Source of the DNA: an uncultured Oscillospiraceae bacterium
GTDB taxonomy: Bacteria > Bacillota > Clostridia > Oscillospirales > Oscillospiraceae
Assembly (NCBI GenBank): GCA_944385195.1
Contig: CALWWH010000161.1
Location: 1-6,295 of the forward strand
Length of the DNA: 6,295 nt
Reading direction: 5' to 3'
Below, in pieces: positions 6,193 to 6,295 of this stretch. How positions within the stretch are numbered: the stretch's first letter is position 1; the number at the start of each line of letters is the position of its first letter. The notes below the pieces were generated by a model. The model worked only from the letters and a program-made list of their open reading frames with translations. It did no database searches and was not told the DNA's origin. A program made the translations under genes and the position numbers.

Positions 6193-6268
6193 GGAGCGGG
6201 GCCCATTTCTTTGCCGGCATTGAGCCTTTCCTTCAGGCATCTTCAGCGCCGGTCCTGTGCCCTTGGTT

Positions 6269-6295
6269 AAAAAAAGAACCGATCACCTATGTGAC
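6269..6295 (-). terminator. intrinsic terminator of an upstream gene, 5' arm cut by the window edge
   Basis: On the minus strand, TCAC-ATAG-GTGA forms a stem-loop right at the window edge and continues into TCGGTTC and seven T residues (6275-6269). The 3' arm would extend to GTGATCGGTT if a matching arm lies just outside. It should end a gene transcribed in the same direction from beyond the right edge, making the acetyltransferase-gpsA pair a separate unit. Confidence 0.65.

Noticed and set aside
5666..6220. Longer acetyltransferase starting at the ATG at 6220
   Set aside because: The extra 33 residues have no GNAT character, and the GTG at 6121 has a far better Shine-Dalgarno site. It is not fully excluded.
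1..6295. Defence island, prophage, transposon or CRISPR
   Set aside because: No repeats array, transposase, integrase, phage or nuclease-like product is present; all recognised genes are core or metabolic.

Overview
The window reads as a chromosomal housekeeping segment of a moderately GC-rich Firmicute. The best guess is a clostridial gut anaerobe of the Oscillospiraceae / Flavonifractor-Oscillibacter type. This rests on GC-rich codon use, strong GGAGG ribosome binding sites, sigma-A type promoters, the Firmicutes-style dprA-topA linkage and the clostridial flavour of the proteins. Taxonomy is inferred, not searched. All six genes lie on the minus strand, so transcription runs from high to low coordinates. 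No mobile element, tRNA, rRNA or CRISPR array was seen.

Layout in transcription order. The right edge (6269-6295) holds the tail of an intrinsic terminator for a gene outside the window. About 150 bp without a convincing gene follow, with a possibly structured leader. Next comes a two-gene unit: a GNAT acetyltransferase that most likely starts at a GTG (5666-6121), then a GpsA-like glycerol-3-phosphate dehydrogenase (4702-5655) only 10 bp downstream. A weak candidate terminator (4680-4697) and a very good extended -10 promoter (4648-4676) separate this unit from the next.

That promoter starts a four-gene run: an unrecognised single-pass membrane protein (3939-4595), a SpoU-family 23S rRNA 2'-O-methyltransferase (3111-3878), dprA (1829-3094) and topA (1-1791, cut at the left edge inside its zinc-finger tail). 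A perfect 12-13 bp hairpin without a U-tract lies between the first and second genes and may affect processing or stability of the transcript.

The most notable signal is not a gene. Inside dprA, the codons for an unusually charged, low-complexity linker contain a TTGACA-17 bp-TATATT promoter pointing at topA. A run of A-tracts spaced about one helical turn apart lies just upstream of it. This looks like a second, possibly curvature-sensitive promoter for topoisomerase I embedded in coding sequence.

The products cover membrane lipid precursor supply (GpsA), ribosome modification (SpoU methyltransferase), ssDNA handling and RecA loading (DprA) and supercoiling control (TopA). I see no wholly new multi-gene system. 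The window is mostly conserved core genome, with regulatory and protein-variant details worth checking.
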